Positions 35,590 to 49,918 are shown, numbered from the stretch's first letter. The stretch: DNA of 64,000 nt from Gammaproteobacteria bacterium (GCA_018814405.1 JAHIZO010000007.1:62001-126000); one strand, 5' to 3'. A program made the numbers and translations. The notes: generated from the letters alone by a model not told the origin.

Positions 35590-36015
35590 TTAGTGCGTAG
35601 ATTTGCGCATTTGCTGAATTGCACGCAATTGAGCGATCGCCTCTGCCAACTCTGCCTGAGCTGCAGCGTAATCGATATCGGAGGTGCGATTCTTCATCGC
35701 CTCTTCTGCCGACTGTTTGGCTTCCAATGCACGTGCCTCATCTAGGTCAGCACCGCGAATCGCAGTGTCGGCCAGAACAGTAACCACGTTAGGCTGAACT
35801 TCAAGCATGCCACCGGATACGTAGATCAGCTCTTCCTGCTCCTGATCCGGACGCTTGATGCGTACAGCACCTGGCTTGATGCGAGTCATCAGGGCGGTAT
35901 GACGCGGGTAGATACCCAATTCGCCCATCTCGCCCGGTACCACGACGACTTCAGCTAGCCCGGAGAAGATCTGCTCCTCCGCGCTCACTACGTCTACATG
36001 TACGGTCATTGCCAT
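35590..36015 (-). CDS. atpC: ATP synthase F1 epsilon subunit
   Basis: A 141-residue subunit of the F1 central stalk that regulates ATP hydrolysis. The N-terminal beta-sandwich is clear ([55 protein letters not shown]), followed by the two-helix C-terminal inhibitory arm ([10 protein letters not shown] ... [14 protein letters not shown]). It is the last gene of the atpIBEFHAGDC operon, 17 bases after atpD and followed by the terminator at 35543-35565. Confidence 0.97.
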   Translation of the reverse strand: MAMTVHVDVVSAEEQIFSGLAEVVVVPGEMGELGIYPRHTALMTRIKPGAVRIKRPDQEQEELIYVSGGMLEVQPNVVTVLADTAIRGADLDEARALEAKQSAEEAMKNRTSDIDYAAAQAELAEAIAQLRAIQQMRKSTH

Positions 36016-36032
36016 GGTTTATACCCCACTAA

Positions 36033-37469
<1,437 letters not shown>

Positions 37470-37495
37470 CTAAATTAATTCTGAATTCTTGCCGA

Positions 37496-38362
37496 TCAAC
37501 CGATCGCCGCTGCACCGCCCACGATCTCCGAGATTTCCTTGGTGATCGCTGCCTGACGTGCTTTGTTGTATACCAGCTTAAGCTCGGAGATAACGGTCTT
37601 AGCGTTATCGGACGCGGCCTTCATTGCCACCATACGCGAGCTTTGCTCGGAAGCCATGTTCTCCACTACCGCTTGATACACCAGAGATTCGATGTAACGC
37701 AGCAACAGTTCGTCGATGACCTTCTTTGCATCCGGTTCGTAGATGTAGTCCCAATTGCCTTCGCTGGTGCCCATTTGCTCACCACTAAGCGGTAGTAATT
37801 GCTCTACGCGCGGCTCCTGCTTCATCGTATTGACGAAGTGGTTGTAGCTTAAGTAGATAGCATCGATCTCGCCTGCCACATATGCATCCAGCATCGCTTT
37901 AACGGTACCGATCAGCTTTTCAATATGCGGTGTATCACCCAATCCTGTCAGGTGCGACTGGACCTTGGCGCCAATACGGTTCATGAAGCTGAAGCCCTTG
38001 TTGCCGATCGGACACACCAGAAGCCCTTTGCCTTCACCTTCCCAAGTCTTCATCTCATTGACTGCGAGACGCAACAGGTTGGTGTTCAAGCCTCCGCACA
38101 GACCTTTGTCTGATGTGACAACGATCAGGCCGACGTTCTTCACTGTTTCACGATTGACCAGGAATGGATGCTTGTATTCCGGATTTGCGCGTGACAAGTG
38201 AGCGGCGACGTTACGAATCTTCTCGGCGTAAGGGCGAGCGGCACGCATGCGATCCTGCGCTTTGCGCATCTTCGCAGCTGCCACCATTTCCATCGCACGC
38301 GTGATCTTGCGCGTATTTTCAACGCTCTTGATTTTGGTGCGAATCTCTTTACTGCCCGCCAT
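37496..38362 (-). CDS. atpG: ATP synthase F1 gamma subunit
   Basis: The rotating central shaft of F1, 288 residues. Conserved N-terminal helix ([21 protein letters not shown]), the central [10 protein letters not shown] segment, and the C-terminal helix ([20 protein letters not shown]) mark the family. These two terminal helices form the coiled coil that turns inside the alpha-beta hexamer. It is located between atpA and atpD with a 13-base gap to atpA, in the standard order. Confidence 0.98.
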   Translation of the reverse strand: MAGSKEIRTKIKSVENTRKITRAMEMVAAAKMRKAQDRMRAARPYAEKIRNVAAHLSRANPEYKHPFLVNRETVKNVGLIVVTSDKGLCGGLNTNLLRLAVNEMKTWEGEGKGLLVCPIGNKGFSFMNRIGAKVQSHLTGLGDTPHIEKLIGTVKAMLDAYVAGEIDAIYLSYNHFVNTMKQEPRVEQLLPLSGEQMGTSEGNWDYIYEPDAKKVIDELLLRYIESLVYQAVVENMASEQSSRMVAMKAASDNAKTVISELKLVYNKARQAAITKEISEIVGGAAAIG

Positions 38363-38375
38363 AACTCAGCTCCCC

Positions 38376-39917
38376 TTAATAGACAGCAGTTGCCTTGAAC
38401 GATTCGATCGCAGCCGCCAGCAATTTTTCATTGTCAGCAGACAATTCCTTGGTGGATTCAATCGCGTCCATCAACTCTTTGCTGTTGGCCTTCAGGTTAG
38501 CGTGCAACGCAGATTCGAATGCCAAAGCTTTCGGCACAGGAACATCATCGAAGTAGCCCTTGTTCACAGAGAACAGTGTCGTTGCCATTTCAGAAACAGA
38601 CAACGGCTCATATTGCAGCTGCTTCATCAGTTCTGTCACCAGACGACCACGCTCCAATTGCTTACGTGTCGATTCATCCAAGTCGGAAGCGAACTGCGCG
38701 AACGCAGCCAATTCGCGGTACTGAGCCAGTGCCAGACGCACACCGCCACCCAATTTCTTGATGACCTTGGTCTGTGCAGCCCCACCCACGCGGGACACCG
38801 ATACGCCGGCGTTGATCGCGGGGCGGATACCGGCATTGAACAAGTCAGCTTCCAGGAAGATCTGGCCGTCGGTAATGGAAATCACGTTGGTCGGCACGAA
38901 TGCGGAAACGTCACCAGCTTGGGTCTCGATGATCGGAAGTGCGGTCAGCGAACCTGTCTTGCCTTTGACTTCGCCCTTGGTGAAGGCTTCAACGTACTCG
39001 GCGTTTACGCGGGCTGCGCGCTCCAGCAGACGGGAGTGCAGATAGAACACGTCGCCAGGATAAGCTTCACGACCAGGCGGACGACGCAGCAGCAGTGAGA
39101 TCTGGCGATATGCCCAAGCTTGCTTGGTCAAGTCATCATAAACGATCAGCGCGTCTTCACCACGATCACGGAAATACTCGCCCATGGTGCAGCCGGCATA
39201 AGGTGCCAGGAACTGCATCGCTGCGGAATCGGAAGCAGTAGCTGCCACAACGATGGTGTATTCCATCGCGCCGTGTTCTTCCAGTTTGCGCACCACGTTA
39301 GCGACGGTTGACGCTTTTTGACCGACCGCAACGTAGATACAGGTCATGTTCTGACCCTTCTGGTTGATGATGGCGTCAACTGCAACAGCTGTCTTACCAG
39401 TCTGACGGTCACCAATGATCAGTTCGCGCTGTCCACGGCCAACCGGAACCATGGAGTCGATGGACTTCAGACCGGTCTGTACTGGCTGGTCAACTGATTT
39501 ACGTGCGATAACGCCTGGAGCGACTTTTTCGATCTTGTCGGTCATCTTGGCATTGATCGGCCCCTTACCGTCGATGGGTTGACCCAGCGCGTTCACCACG
39601 CGACCGCGCAGCTCAGGACCAACCGGCACTTCCAGAATGCGACCAGTACACTTGACTGTATCGCCTTCGGTGATGTGTTCGTACTCACCCAAAATCACGG
39701 CGCCGACAGAGTCACGCTCGAGGTTGAGTGCCAGGCCGAATGTATTGCCTGGGAATTCCAGCATCTCGCCTTGCATCACGTCAGACAAACCGTGCACACG
39801 AACGATACCGTCGGTCACGCTGACCACCGTACCTTCGGTGCGCGCTTGGGTCAGTGCTTCGAAGTTATCGATGCGACTGCGAATCAAATTGCTAATTTCA
39901 GAAGGATTGAGCTTCAT
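38376..39917 (-). CDS. atpA: ATP synthase F1 alpha subunit
   Basis: The non-catalytic nucleotide-binding subunit, 513 residues. Visible motifs: N-terminal [17 protein letters not shown], Walker [14 protein letters not shown], the [15 protein letters not shown] region, [15 protein letters not shown] (Walker B) and the family block [30 protein letters not shown]. Length and order match E. coli AtpA. It is followed by atpG and preceded by atpH. Confidence 0.98.
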   Translation of the reverse strand: MKLNPSEISNLIRSRIDNFEALTQARTEGTVVSVTDGIVRVHGLSDVMQGEMLEFPGNTFGLALNLERDSVGAVILGEYEHITEGDTVKCTGRILEVPVGPELRGRVVNALGQPIDGKGPINAKMTDKIEKVAPGVIARKSVDQPVQTGLKSIDSMVPVGRGQRELIIGDRQTGKTAVAVDAIINQKGQNMTCIYVAVGQKASTVANVVRKLEEHGAMEYTIVVAATASDSAAMQFLAPYAGCTMGEYFRDRGEDALIVYDDLTKQAWAYRQISLLLRRPPGREAYPGDVFYLHSRLLERAARVNAEYVEAFTKGEVKGKTGSLTALPIIETQAGDVSAFVPTNVISITDGQIFLEADLFNAGIRPAINAGVSVSRVGGAAQTKVIKKLGGGVRLALAQYRELAAFAQFASDLDESTRKQLERGRLVTELMKQLQYEPLSVSEMATTLFSVNKGYFDDVPVPKALAFESALHANLKANSKELMDAIESTKELSADNEKLLAAAIESFKATAVY

Positions 39918-39947
39918 CTGGATTTCCTTATTCTTGATAAATCTTTA

Positions 39948-40481
39948 TCAGGCTAGGGCTGTCGCCATTTCGCCAAGGCGCGCCAACGCAGATCCGTCGA
40001 TGACCTTGTCTCCGGCGCGGATCACCACGCCACCCAGCAATTCTTTTTTAATGCGGCTTTCAAGCTTGATCTCGCAGCCCATGCGTTTCTTTAACGAAGC
40101 TGCGATCTTGTCTTGTTGCTCAACTGACAATTCAAACGGAGACTCAACCACCACATTGATCGATTTTTCAGCCTCGGCCTTAAGTGCTTCAAAGCTGGCT
40201 GCGATCTCAGGCAGAACTGTAACGCGCTGATTGTCTGCAAGGATGCGCACGAAATTTTGCAGCTTTGCATCCGGGCTGTCGCCCAGAAACGCCTCCATCA
40301 GCGAAGCCACTTGGGCTTTCGCTACCTTAGGACTGCCGATGATGGCACTCACTTCAGGGTGGGAGGCTGCTTCTGCCAGTGTATTGAGTGCATCTGACCA
40401 AGCCTGTAGCGCATTCAGCTTTTGAGCTTCCTCAAAAGCTGCCTGGGCGTAAGGACGTGCAATGGTTATGGCTTCAGACAT
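39948..40481 (-). CDS. atpH: ATP synthase F1 delta subunit
   Basis: A 177-residue peripheral-stalk protein linking F1 to the b subunits. The N-terminal helical domain begins ITIARPYAQAAFEEAQ, typical of AtpH. The C-terminal part contains ESRIKKELLGGVVIRAGDKVIDGS, the conserved family signature. Five bases separate it from atpF upstream, and the atpA gene follows after 30 bases. Confidence 0.97.
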   Translation of the reverse strand: MSEAITIARPYAQAAFEEAQKLNALQAWSDALNTLAEAASHPEVSAIIGSPKVAKAQVASLMEAFLGDSPDAKLQNFVRILADNQRVTVLPEIAASFEALKAEAEKSINVVVESPFELSVEQQDKIAASLKKRMGCEIKLESRIKKELLGGVVIRAGDKVIDGSALARLGEMATALA

Positions 40482-40486
40482 AGCGA

Positions 40487-40957
40487 TCAGATTTCCGCAA
40501 CGAGTTTGTCGAGCAGGTCGTTGTGTGCCTTAGCGTCGATCTCTCGACCCAGAATCTTACCGGCGCCTGCCAGTGCGATTGCGGACACCTGCGTACGCAG
40601 TTGTTCTTTAGCGCGGAACACTTCCTGATCGATCTCAGCCTTCGCACCAGTGATGATGCGATCACCCTCTACCTTGGCTTGAGTCTTTGACTCTTCGACG
40701 ATCTCACTTGCGCGCTTTTCACTGTTTCCAATGATTTCGCCAGCTTTTTCTTTGGCTTCACGCAGGATCTCAGCAGAACGGCGAGAAGCAAGCTCCAGAT
40801 CCTGCTTGGCACGCTCTGCATCTGCCAGACCGTCAGCGATCTGTTTCTTGCGCTCATCCAATGCCGCCACGATCGGGGTCCACACGAACTTCATGCAGAA
40901 CCATACGAACAGCGCGAACATGATCAGCTGTGCGAGAAGAGTTGCATTGATATTCAT
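40487..40957 (-). CDS. atpF: ATP synthase Fo b subunit
   Basis: A 156-residue membrane-anchored peripheral stalk subunit. One N-terminal transmembrane segment ([21 protein letters not shown], residues 5-26) is followed by a long, highly charged amphipathic helix ([22 protein letters not shown]) that dimerises. The length equals that of E. coli AtpF. It lies between atpE and atpH. Only one b-type gene is present, so the stalk should be a homodimer. Confidence 0.97.
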   Translation of the reverse strand: MNINATLLAQLIMFALFVWFCMKFVWTPIVAALDERKKQIADGLADAERAKQDLELASRRSAEILREAKEKAGEIIGNSEKRASEIVEESKTQAKVEGDRIITGAKAEIDQEVFRAKEQLRTQVSAIALAGAGKILGREIDAKAHNDLLDKLVAEI

Positions 40958-40997
40958 GCAAGCTTCCTTTCTAAATTATGCGATTCGCTTGCGCGAA

Positions 40998-41252
<255 letters not shown>

Positions 41253-41288
41253 TTAGATAAAAGTAAAGTTAAAGTTAATGAAGCAGAA

Positions 41289-42651
<1,363 letters not shown>

Positions 42652-42663
42652 AGCTTCCAACGT

Positions 42664-43521
42664 TTATCGGGCTTGGGTCAATCGCGCAATCAATTCATCC
42701 AAGTGATCGTTGCTGGCATATTCGATGACAAGCTTACCTTTACCCTTTTTCCCGGACTTGATTTCCACCCGCGCACCAATCTTGTCAGTCAGCTCTTCCT
42801 GCAGGCGTTCTGTGTCTCTATTACTTGCCTTTTGCTTGGTGCTTTCTTTTGGGGCGGCTGTGGCTCGCTTTTGCACCAACACCTCAGCTTCACGAACCGA
42901 CAGCCCTTCGAGCGCCACTTTGTTTGCCAACATGATTTGTTGCGCCGGCTCCAGCGACAACAAAGCCCGCGCGTGCCCCATGTCCAGTTTGTTTTCCATC
43001 AGCATGCCCTGCACTTCTGCAGGCAGTTTGAGCAAACGCAGTAGATTACTCGCAGCGCTTCTCGAGCGCCCGACCGCATCAGCGGCTTCCTGATGGGTCA
43101 TCTGGAACTCGTCGATCAGACGCTGGATACCTACCGCCTCTTCCAGCGGATTCAAATCTTCGCGCTGGATATTCTCGATCAGTGCCATGGCCAACGCTGC
43201 ATTATCAGCAACAACTCTTACCAATACGGGAACTTGCGTCAATCCCGCCAATTGCGACGCACGCCAGCGGCGCTCACCGGCGATGATCTCGTAACTGCTA
43301 TTCGGCAATTCCCGCACCAAGATCGGCTGCATCACCCCTTGAGACTTGATAGAAGCCGCTAACTCCTTGAGTGACTCTTCGTCCATATGGCTGCGTGGCT
43401 GGTATTTACCCGGCTTGAGCTGATTGACATTTAACTCACGCAATGACTCATTTGTCTTAGTCGCACCGCCTCCCAGCAGCGCATCCAAACCTCGTCCCAG
43501 CCCTTTGTTTATTTTTGCCAT
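42664..43521 (-). CDS. parB: Chromosome partitioning protein ParB
   Basis: A 285-residue DNA-binding CTPase that loads at parS and spreads along the origin region. N-terminal ParA-interacting peptide (KINKGLGRGLDALLGGG), the CTP-binding box with GERRWRASQLAGL, the helix-turn-helix (MTHQEAADAVGRSRSAASNLLRLL), and a C-terminal dimerisation domain are all evident. Two parS sites occur in this window at 46907 and 53416. It follows parA by 22 bases and precedes atpI. Confidence 0.97.
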   Translation of the reverse strand: MAKINKGLGRGLDALLGGGATKTNESLRELNVNQLKPGKYQPRSHMDEESLKELAASIKSQGVMQPILVRELPNSSYEIIAGERRWRASQLAGLTQVPVLVRVVADNAALAMALIENIQREDLNPLEEAVGIQRLIDEFQMTHQEAADAVGRSRSAASNLLRLLKLPAEVQGMLMENKLDMGHARALLSLEPAQQIMLANKVALEGLSVREAEVLVQKRATAAPKESTKQKASNRDTERLQEELTDKIGARVEIKSGKKGKGKLVIEYASNDHLDELIARLTQAR

Positions 43522-43543
43522 TATATTTTCCGTTCAATTTAAG

Positions 43544-44326
43544 TTATTGAATTCCTTGCTGACTCTTCGCTCTATTTAGGATTTCTCCAGCCAGTGCCAG
43601 ATATGCTTGAGTGCCTTTGGATTGCGCATCGTGATACAGCACTGGCACTCCATAGCTAGGCGCTTCTGCCAAACGAATATTGCGAGGAATCACGGTGCGA
43701 TAAACTTTTTCACCAAAATGCTGCTGCAATTGAGCAGATACCTGCTGCGCCAATGAATTGCGCGGATCGAACATGGTGCGTAGCAATCCTTCGATCTCCA
43801 GTTGAGGATTCAGATTTTCTCGCACCATGCGTATGGTGTTCACCAAATCACTCAGTCCTTCCAGCGCATAATATTCACACTGCATCGGGATCATCACAGA
43901 ATGGGCTGCACACAAACCGTTCAAAGTCAGCAAATTCAGCGCAGGTGGACAATCTACTAGCACATAGTCATATTCTTCTGCGACCGCCTCGATTTCTTTT
44001 TTTAGACGCGTTTCACGTCCGTCCACATTAACCAGTTCGATTTCCGCACCTGCCAGATCTCTGCTCGCCGCTAAAACGTCGTACTTCCCCTGCTGATAAC
44101 TTATTCTTGCTTGCGCAATGCTGGCTTCGCCCAATAACACATCGTAAACAGTCACTTCCTGTGCATGCTTGTCGATGCCGCTGCCCATAGTCGCGTTCGC
44201 TTGCGGATCTAAGTCTACCAACAGCACACGCTTCTTTGCTGCGGCCAGGCTTGCTGCCAAATTCACCGTTGTTGTAGTCTTGCCAACCCCGCCTTTCTGG
44301 TTGGTGATTGCCATTATCCTTGTCAT
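43544..44326 (-). CDS. parA: Chromosome partitioning ATPase ParA (Soj)
   Basis: A 260-residue ParA ATPase. Deviant Walker A ([15 protein letters not shown]), Walker A' (VDLDPQANATMGSG), and Walker B (YVLVDCPPALNLLTLNGL) are complete. ATG 44326 has a GGGAG eight bases upstream; ATG 44314 (MAITNQKGG) is also possible. It acts with ParB and parS to move the replicated origin. It lies between rsmG and parB in the usual gidA-gidB-parA-parB order. Confidence 0.97.
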   Translation of the reverse strand: MTRIMAITNQKGGVGKTTTTVNLAASLAAAKKRVLLVDLDPQANATMGSGIDKHAQEVTVYDVLLGEASIAQARISYQQGKYDVLAASRDLAGAEIELVNVDGRETRLKKEIEAVAEEYDYVLVDCPPALNLLTLNGLCAAHSVMIPMQCEYYALEGLSDLVNTIRMVRENLNPQLEIEGLLRTMFDPRNSLAQQVSAQLQQHFGEKVYRTVIPRNIRLAEAPSYGVPVLYHDAQSKGTQAYLALAGEILNRAKSQQGIQ

Positions 44327-44338
44327 TCCTGTCGCTCC

Positions 44339-44953
44339 CTATTTCCTTCCTGCGATCACCAGACTTCTTGAAGCATCAAGACCCGGCACTTGCAATGTAA
44401 TGATCTGATCGATTCTATATTGCAGTGGAATCGCCTCTTCCATTTTCCCCTTCATCGCTGCCCATCGCCCCTCCGGCGCCAACAATCCTTCTGTCAGCCT
44501 GAAAAAATTCCCAATCTCTGTAAATGCCCTGGAAATTATTCCGTCAAAACGAGCACTTTCCTGCCAATCCTCTACTCTGCCCGTGTGTACTTGCACATTC
44601 TTTAGGCCCAACTGAATGGCCACCTGCTGCACAAACCCCGTCTTCTTTGAATTACTGTCCAGCAATGTGAATTCCCAGTCTGGCCGCATGATGGCCAGCA
44701 CAACTCCCGGCAACCCACCCCCACACCCGACATCCAGCCACTTACCCGTCCAAAGGTGGGGCAGCACCGCCAAGCTGTCCAGTAAATGATGTGTCACCAT
44801 TTCGGGGCCGCTGCTGATAGCCGTCAAGTTGTACACTTTATTCCATTTTTGCATCAGGGCCATATATTCGAGCAACTTCGACTGCGCATCAGCTGTCAAT
44901 TCAATGCCCAACAGGCCCGCCCCAGATGTTAGCGTTTGGCGTTCACTTTGCAT
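44339..44953 (-). CDS. rsmG: 16S rRNA (guanine527-N7)-methyltransferase RsmG
   Basis: A 204-residue SAM-dependent methyltransferase modifying G527 of 16S rRNA; loss gives low-level streptomycin resistance in other bacteria. The conserved N-terminal [17 protein letters not shown] and the SAM-binding motif [17 protein letters not shown], followed by [14 protein letters not shown], identify it. It overlaps the mnmG stop by 11 bases and is followed after 12 bases by parA. Confidence 0.96.
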   Translation of the reverse strand: MQSERQTLTSGAGLLGIELTADAQSKLLEYMALMQKWNKVYNLTAISSGPEMVTHHLLDSLAVLPHLWTGKWLDVGCGGGLPGVVLAIMRPDWEFTLLDSNSKKTGFVQQVAIQLGLKNVQVHTGRVEDWQESARFDGIISRAFTEIGNFFRLTEGLLAPEGRWAAMKGKMEEAIPLQYRIDQIITLQVPGLDASRSLVIAGRK

Positions 44954-46856
44954 CTTCGTTACCCGCCTTGTTCGTACGAAATCCCCGCTTTAGATGTACC
45001 AAGAGCAATGAAATATCGGCCGGTGTAATACCTGAGATACGGCTTGCATGGCCGATAGTCTCCGGCTTTTGCAGATTCAATCTCTGTTGCGCTTCGATAG
45101 AAAGTGCTCGCACCTCTCGATAATCGAGCGTTGCAGGAAGCGCCAAGTCTTCCTGAGCTGCCTGTTGTTGCACTTCCTGATTCTGTTTCGTGATGTAGCC
45201 TTGATACTTGGCACCGATCTCCACCTGCTGGGCCACCACATCTTGCGCCACCCTCTCGCCGCTATTGGGCAATGACATCAAGGAGTCGTAACTCACTTCC
45301 GGTCGCCGCAACAGATCGTACAAGGAATATTCCCGCTCAACGACCTTCCCCAAGACGCGAATCGCGTGTTCTTCGCTCAGGACTGCAGGATTAACCCAAG
45401 TGGTTTTCAAGCGCTGCTCTTCACGAGCAATAGCCTCCCGCTTTTCATCGAATGCGCGCCAACGCGTTTCACTGACCACCCCCAAATTCCAGCCGATCTC
45501 TGTCAACCGCAGATCCGCATTATCCTCGCGCAACTGAAGTCGATACTCAGCCCGACTGGTGAACATTCGATATGGCTCAGTCACCCCTCTTGCAGTCAAA
45601 TCATCGACCATCACCCCCAGATAGGCTTCATTGCGCTTCGGGCTCCATGCCTCTTTCTCGCAAGCATGTCGCGCGGCATTGATCCCTGCCAGCAAGCCTT
45701 GTGCCGCCGCCTCTTCATAGCCCGTCGTGCCATTGATCTGCCCGGCAAAGAACAAACCTTCTATAACTTTGGTTTCCAAAGATCGCTTTAGCCCTCTTGG
45801 ATCAAAATAGTCGTATTCGATGGCATATCCAGGACGCAATATATGCGCATTTTCAAGGCCCCTGATTGAGCGAACCAATGCTATCTGCACATCGAACGGC
45901 AGGCTGGTCGATATTCCGTTCGGGTATATCTCATGTGTTTCCAAGCCCTCCGGCTCAAGGAATATTTGATGTGAGCTTTTTCCGGCAAACCTAGTTATCT
46001 TGTCTTCAACGGAAGGACAATAACGAGGACCGACACCCTCGATCACTCCCGTGAACATCGGCGAGCGATCTAACCCCCCTCGTATGATTTCATGGGTTTT
46101 TTCATTGGTCTCAGTGATCCAGCATGGTAACTGCCTTGGATGTTGTTCCGCTTTGCCCATGAAAGAAAACACCGGGGCCGGATCATCTCCCCATTGCTCG
46201 TGCATGACTGAAAAATCAATGCTGCGACCATCTATTCTTGGTGGCGTACCGGTTTTTAATCTTCCCACCGGCATTCCCAGCGCTCGGAGTTGCTCAGAAA
46301 GCGTAATCGAAGGGGGGTCGCCGGCGCGCCCAGCGGAGTAATTTGACTGCCCGACATGAATCAAACCCGACAGAAATGTGCCCGCCGTCAGCACCACGCT
46401 TTTTGCAGAGAAACACACCCCCGCTTGCGTTTTTACGCCCTCAATTCTGTCTGTATTGACAATCAATGCGTCCACAGCCTGCTGGAACAACCATAGATTC
46501 GGTTGATTCTCCAACCTCGAGCGAATGGCTTGCTTGTAAAGCAACCTGTCGGCTTGTGCTCTAGTGGCCCTAACCGCCGGCCCTTTGCTTGCATTTAGAA
46601 TACGAAATTGAATGCCCCCCTCATCCGCCGCCGCCGCCATTGCCCCATCAAGCGCATCCACCTCTTTGACAAGGTGCCCCTTTCCAATCCCCCCAATCGA
46701 AGGGTTGCAGGACATCTGCCCCAAAGTCTCGATGTTATGGCTGAGCAGCAATGTTTTGCAGCCCGCCCGCGCACTCACCAAGGCCGCCTCGGTGCCTGCG
46801 TGACCACCACCAACAACGATTACGTCAAATTTATCCGGATAATCCATCGTGTTCAT
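44943..46856 (-). CDS. mnmG: tRNA uridine-5-carboxymethylaminomethyl modification enzyme MnmG (GidA)
   Basis: An FAD-dependent partner of MnmE that adds the cmnm5 group to wobble U34 of certain tRNAs. The 637-residue protein begins with the dinucleotide-binding [17 protein letters not shown], carries the signatures [12 protein letters not shown] and [19 protein letters not shown], and ends with the C-terminal helical domain ([19 protein letters not shown]). The start is ATG 46856; ATG 46847 (MDYPDKF) is an alternative. It begins the minus-strand run mnmG-rsmG-parA-parB-atp, with a parS site 50 bases upstream. Confidence 0.96.
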   Translation of the reverse strand: MNTMDYPDKFDVIVVGGGHAGTEAALVSARAGCKTLLLSHNIETLGQMSCNPSIGGIGKGHLVKEVDALDGAMAAAADEGGIQFRILNASKGPAVRATRAQADRLLYKQAIRSRLENQPNLWLFQQAVDALIVNTDRIEGVKTQAGVCFSAKSVVLTAGTFLSGLIHVGQSNYSAGRAGDPPSITLSEQLRALGMPVGRLKTGTPPRIDGRSIDFSVMHEQWGDDPAPVFSFMGKAEQHPRQLPCWITETNEKTHEIIRGGLDRSPMFTGVIEGVGPRYCPSVEDKITRFAGKSSHQIFLEPEGLETHEIYPNGISTSLPFDVQIALVRSIRGLENAHILRPGYAIEYDYFDPRGLKRSLETKVIEGLFFAGQINGTTGYEEAAAQGLLAGINAARHACEKEAWSPKRNEAYLGVMVDDLTARGVTEPYRMFTSRAEYRLQLREDNADLRLTEIGWNLGVVSETRWRAFDEKREAIAREEQRLKTTWVNPAVLSEEHAIRVLGKVVEREYSLYDLLRRPEVSYDSLMSLPNSGERVAQDVVAQQVEIGAKYQGYITKQNQEVQQQAAQEDLALPATLDYREVRALSIEAQQRLNLQKPETIGHASRISGITPADISLLLVHLKRGFRTNKAGNEDAK

Positions 46857-46906
46857 GAATCTTAAGGGGGGCGCATCTTACATCAGGGAGGCTGGTTACA
46901 AAACCA

Positions 46907-46922
46907 TGTTTCACGTGAAACA
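46907..46922. promoter_or_regulatory. parS site 1 (ParB binding)
   Basis: A perfect 16-base palindrome TGTTTCACGTGAAACA, the consensus bacterial parS, lies in the mnmG-mnmE spacer about 4 kb from dnaA and 3.4 kb from parB. Confidence 0.97.
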
Positions 46923-46935
46923 ATTGCTTGGGTCT

Positions 46936-48279
46936 TTATTTTCCTATGCAAAACTTGCCGAAGATCTCGCCCAATAAATCATCTGCTACAAATTCTCCAG
47001 TGATTTGGTTGAGTTCGTTTTGGGCTAGGCGCAAGGATTCGGCAAATAACTCGAGCCGTGAACTTAGTGCCTCTGCGCCCTGAAGGGCTGCCAGCGCTTG
47101 GGAGATCGCATCTAAGTGCCTGGATCTAGCCATGAACACCCCTTCTTCCTTATGCCAGCCCACTGCGTTCAGAATTTCGCTTTTTAAAAGACTGACTCCA
47201 GCCCCGGTCTTGGCAGAAAGAAACACTTGGGTAGTGCCATCATTCTTCTCAATAGTGGGCTGCAAACCAGTCAGATCGATCTTGTTATGAACAAAAATCG
47301 TTGGGGTGATGCCAACATTGATTTCTGCCTTAATAAAGTATTTTGCCTTTGTTGCATCGGATTCATCGATTAGCAAAATGAGAAGGTCGGCCTTTTCTAT
47401 GCTCTGGCGAGCACGGACAATGCCCATCTGTTCCAGTATGTCATTGGTTTCGCGGATACCTGCGGTATCTACCAGATGGATGGGGATCCCGTCGATCTGA
47501 AGCGCCTGGCGTATGGTATCCCGTGTGGTTCCAGGAATATCGCTCACCATCGCGACATCCTCACCGGAAAGCTGGTTCAATAAGCTTGATTTTCCTGCAT
47601 TAGGAGCGCCTATCAATACAACTTGGGCGCCTTCCCGGAGGATATTTCCCTGTGTAGCCAGCGACTCGATATGCTCAAGCTCGCCCTTTAAAGTACTCAA
47701 ATCAACTAACAAGCGATCCGAATCAACTACAACTACACCCTCCTCTTCAGGAAAGTCCAGTGTCGCCTCTACAAAAGCCCTTAGATGTATGATTTTTTCC
47801 AAAACACGGGTAATAGCCCGCGAAAATTCGCCGCTTAATGAGCGGACAGCACTTTTAGCTGCCTGCTGAGTGGTCGCGGCAATCAGGTCTGCGATGCTTT
47901 CTGCTTGCGCCAAGTCCAGTTTGCCATTTAGAAAAGCGCGTTGGCTGAATTCTCCCGGTTGAGCAAGACGCGCGCCAAGACTGATGCAACGATGCAGAAC
48001 AGATTGCAGCACAGCGGGGCCGCCATGCCCTTGGAATTCAACCACTTCTTCGCCGGTAAATGAGTTGGGGGCGGCAAAATACAGTGCTATTCCCTGATCC
48101 AGAGTCTCTCCAGACTCATCTAAAAATGGTGTATAGGTGGCGATTCGCGGAATAAGCTCTTGTCCGGTAATGGCTGAGGACAAACTCTTGAGGTTCGCGC
48201 CCGAAACGCGAACCACGCCGATCCCGCCTTGACCGGGTGCCGTAGCGATCGCCGCTATTGTGTCAGGCTTTGGAAGCAC
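46936..48279 (-). CDS. mnmE: tRNA modification GTPase MnmE (TrmE)
   Basis: A 447-residue GTPase working with MnmG on tRNA wobble uridines. It begins with the GTG at 48279 (LPKPDTIAAIATAPGQGGIG), overlapping the yidC stop by 17 bases. The central G domain has GAPNAGKSSLLNQL and DIPGTTRDTI. The C-terminal helix ends in the conserved FGKFCIGK with the essential cysteine. The tetrahydrofolate-binding N-terminal domain covers about residues 1-118. Confidence 0.96.
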   Translation of the reverse strand: MLPKPDTIAAIATAPGQGGIGVVRVSGANLKSLSSAITGQELIPRIATYTPFLDESGETLDQGIALYFAAPNSFTGEEVVEFQGHGGPAVLQSVLHRCISLGARLAQPGEFSQRAFLNGKLDLAQAESIADLIAATTQQAAKSAVRSLSGEFSRAITRVLEKIIHLRAFVEATLDFPEEEGVVVVDSDRLLVDLSTLKGELEHIESLATQGNILREGAQVVLIGAPNAGKSSLLNQLSGEDVAMVSDIPGTTRDTIRQALQIDGIPIHLVDTAGIRETNDILEQMGIVRARQSIEKADLLILLIDESDATKAKYFIKAEINVGITPTIFVHNKIDLTGLQPTIEKNDGTTQVFLSAKTGAGVSLLKSEILNAVGWHKEEGVFMARSRHLDAISQALAALQGAEALSSRLELFAESLRLAQNELNQITGEFVADDLLGEIFGKFCIGK

Positions 48280-49894
48280 CCTTTTGAGCCGCTTCTGCGT
48301 TATGGGTGATGTACCACTGTTGTGATATGGACAAGATGTTATTCACGATGGAATACAAAACTAGTCCGGCAGGGAAAAAGAAGAATATGACGCTGAATGC
48401 CACCGGCATGATTTGCATAATCTTGGCTTGAAGCGGGTCTGTGGGTGTTGGGTTCAACTTGCTTTGTATCAGCATACTGACACCCATAATAATAGGCAGC
48501 ACAAAGTAAGGGTCGGTTGCTGATAAATCAACAATCCAACCGACAAATTCCGCATGACGCAACTCGACGCTTTCAAGAATCGCCCAATATAAACCGATGA
48601 ATACAGGGATTTGGATCAATACCGGCAGACATCCACCCAAAGGATTGATTTTTTCGCTCTTGTATAGATCCATCATGGCGCGATTGAGTCGCTCACGATC
48701 ATCGCCGCATTGTTGTTTTATCTTTTCCAGCTTTGGTGCGACCAAACGCATTTTGGCCATGGACCGATAGCTCGCTGCCGACAACGGGAAGAATGCCAGC
48801 TTGATCAATACTGTCAGCAATACGATGGATACACCCCAATTCCCTATCCAGGTATTCAGGAAATCCATTAGCCAAAACAAGGGAGAGGCAAATATCGTGA
48901 AAATCCCATAATCTACCGATAGGCCCAAGCCGGGGACTATGTCATTAAGTTTGGTCTTGGCTGGGCCTACATATAATCGGGATTTGATTTCGGCTGTTTG
49001 ACCAGGGGCTATTTCCGCTTCTGGCATTACAACACCAGCAGAAAACAGGCCCTCTCCAAGTGATTTTGTGTAGAACTCCCGCTGACCATTACCTTCTGGT
49101 AGCCATGCAGATACAAAATAGTGCTGCAACATCCCAACCCAGCCGTTGTTTGCCGCTGTGGGCAACTTTTGCTTTTCTTTGGCAATGTCACTGAATTCTA
49201 TCTTCTTGAACTTCTCTTCATCCGTATAGATAGCCGGACCGGTATAGGTTGGAATGAACTTCGATCCACCTTCTGGAGGCTCGTCGTCCCTTACCAGCTG
49301 GAAATACGCTGTTGGCTGGATTGCTTCCTTACTCTTGTTTTCAATTTGATAAACGACATCAACCAGATAAGAATCGCGATGAAAAGTATATGTTTTGGAA
49401 ACTTGTACTTTGTCCTTATCTGCTGCGGTCAGTATGATCGAGATGTCGTTTTTGCCGCTTTCTAGGCGGGCTGTGCCACTCAAGGTCGTTTCAAAAGTGG
49501 CATTATGTGTGGGCAAACCCCGGCCTAACAAGCCAGATTGGGCTAAATAAGTATGGTTTTCATCTTGTTGAAACAGCTTAATTGGCTTTGTTTTATCGTC
49601 TGTTTCACGATGTTTCAACAATGTAATGCCATTGATATTTCCGCCTGCGGTGTTGATATTCACGACATAGTTGTCGGTTTCAACCACCAAGTTCGCGCCT
49701 GTCGGTGCCTCGATTTTGCTCTCTTTGGGCTGTGCAGGAACTGACTTGAGTGACGTTACTTCAGGCGTTTGGCTAACGCCCTTATTTTCTTGGATCTGGG
49801 GGCTTGCGGGCTGCCCTTGGCGATTCCATTCTCCCCACAATATGATCAAGGAAAAAGAAAAGACAATAAATAGTAATAAGCGCCGCGTTTCCAT
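48263..49894 (-). CDS. yidC: Membrane protein insertase YidC
   Basis: A 543-residue inner-membrane insertase/chaperone, including for ATP synthase c. The N-terminal anchor (RLLLFIVFSFSLIILWG) is followed by the large periplasmic beta-sandwich domain (about 60-340). The conserved five-helix core includes SAASYRSMAKMRLVAPKLE and the C1 region with KEKINPLGGCLPVLIQIPVF-like sequence (SEKINPLGGCLPVLIQIPVF). The basic C-terminus (AEAAQKGASKA) faces the cytoplasm. It is downstream of yidD with a 24-base gap. Confidence 0.97.
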   Translation of the reverse strand: METRRLLLFIVFSFSLIILWGEWNRQGQPASPQIQENKGVSQTPEVTSLKSVPAQPKESKIEAPTGANLVVETDNYVVNINTAGGNINGITLLKHRETDDKTKPIKLFQQDENHTYLAQSGLLGRGLPTHNATFETTLSGTARLESGKNDISIILTAADKDKVQVSKTYTFHRDSYLVDVVYQIENKSKEAIQPTAYFQLVRDDEPPEGGSKFIPTYTGPAIYTDEEKFKKIEFSDIAKEKQKLPTAANNGWVGMLQHYFVSAWLPEGNGQREFYTKSLGEGLFSAGVVMPEAEIAPGQTAEIKSRLYVGPAKTKLNDIVPGLGLSVDYGIFTIFASPLFWLMDFLNTWIGNWGVSIVLLTVLIKLAFFPLSAASYRSMAKMRLVAPKLEKIKQQCGDDRERLNRAMMDLYKSEKINPLGGCLPVLIQIPVFIGLYWAILESVELRHAEFVGWIVDLSATDPYFVLPIIMGVSMLIQSKLNPTPTDPLQAKIMQIMPVAFSVIFFFFPAGLVLYSIVNNILSISQQWYITHNAEAAQKGASKA

Positions 49895-49918
49895 CGATCT
49901 ATCACCTGTTAATAATAT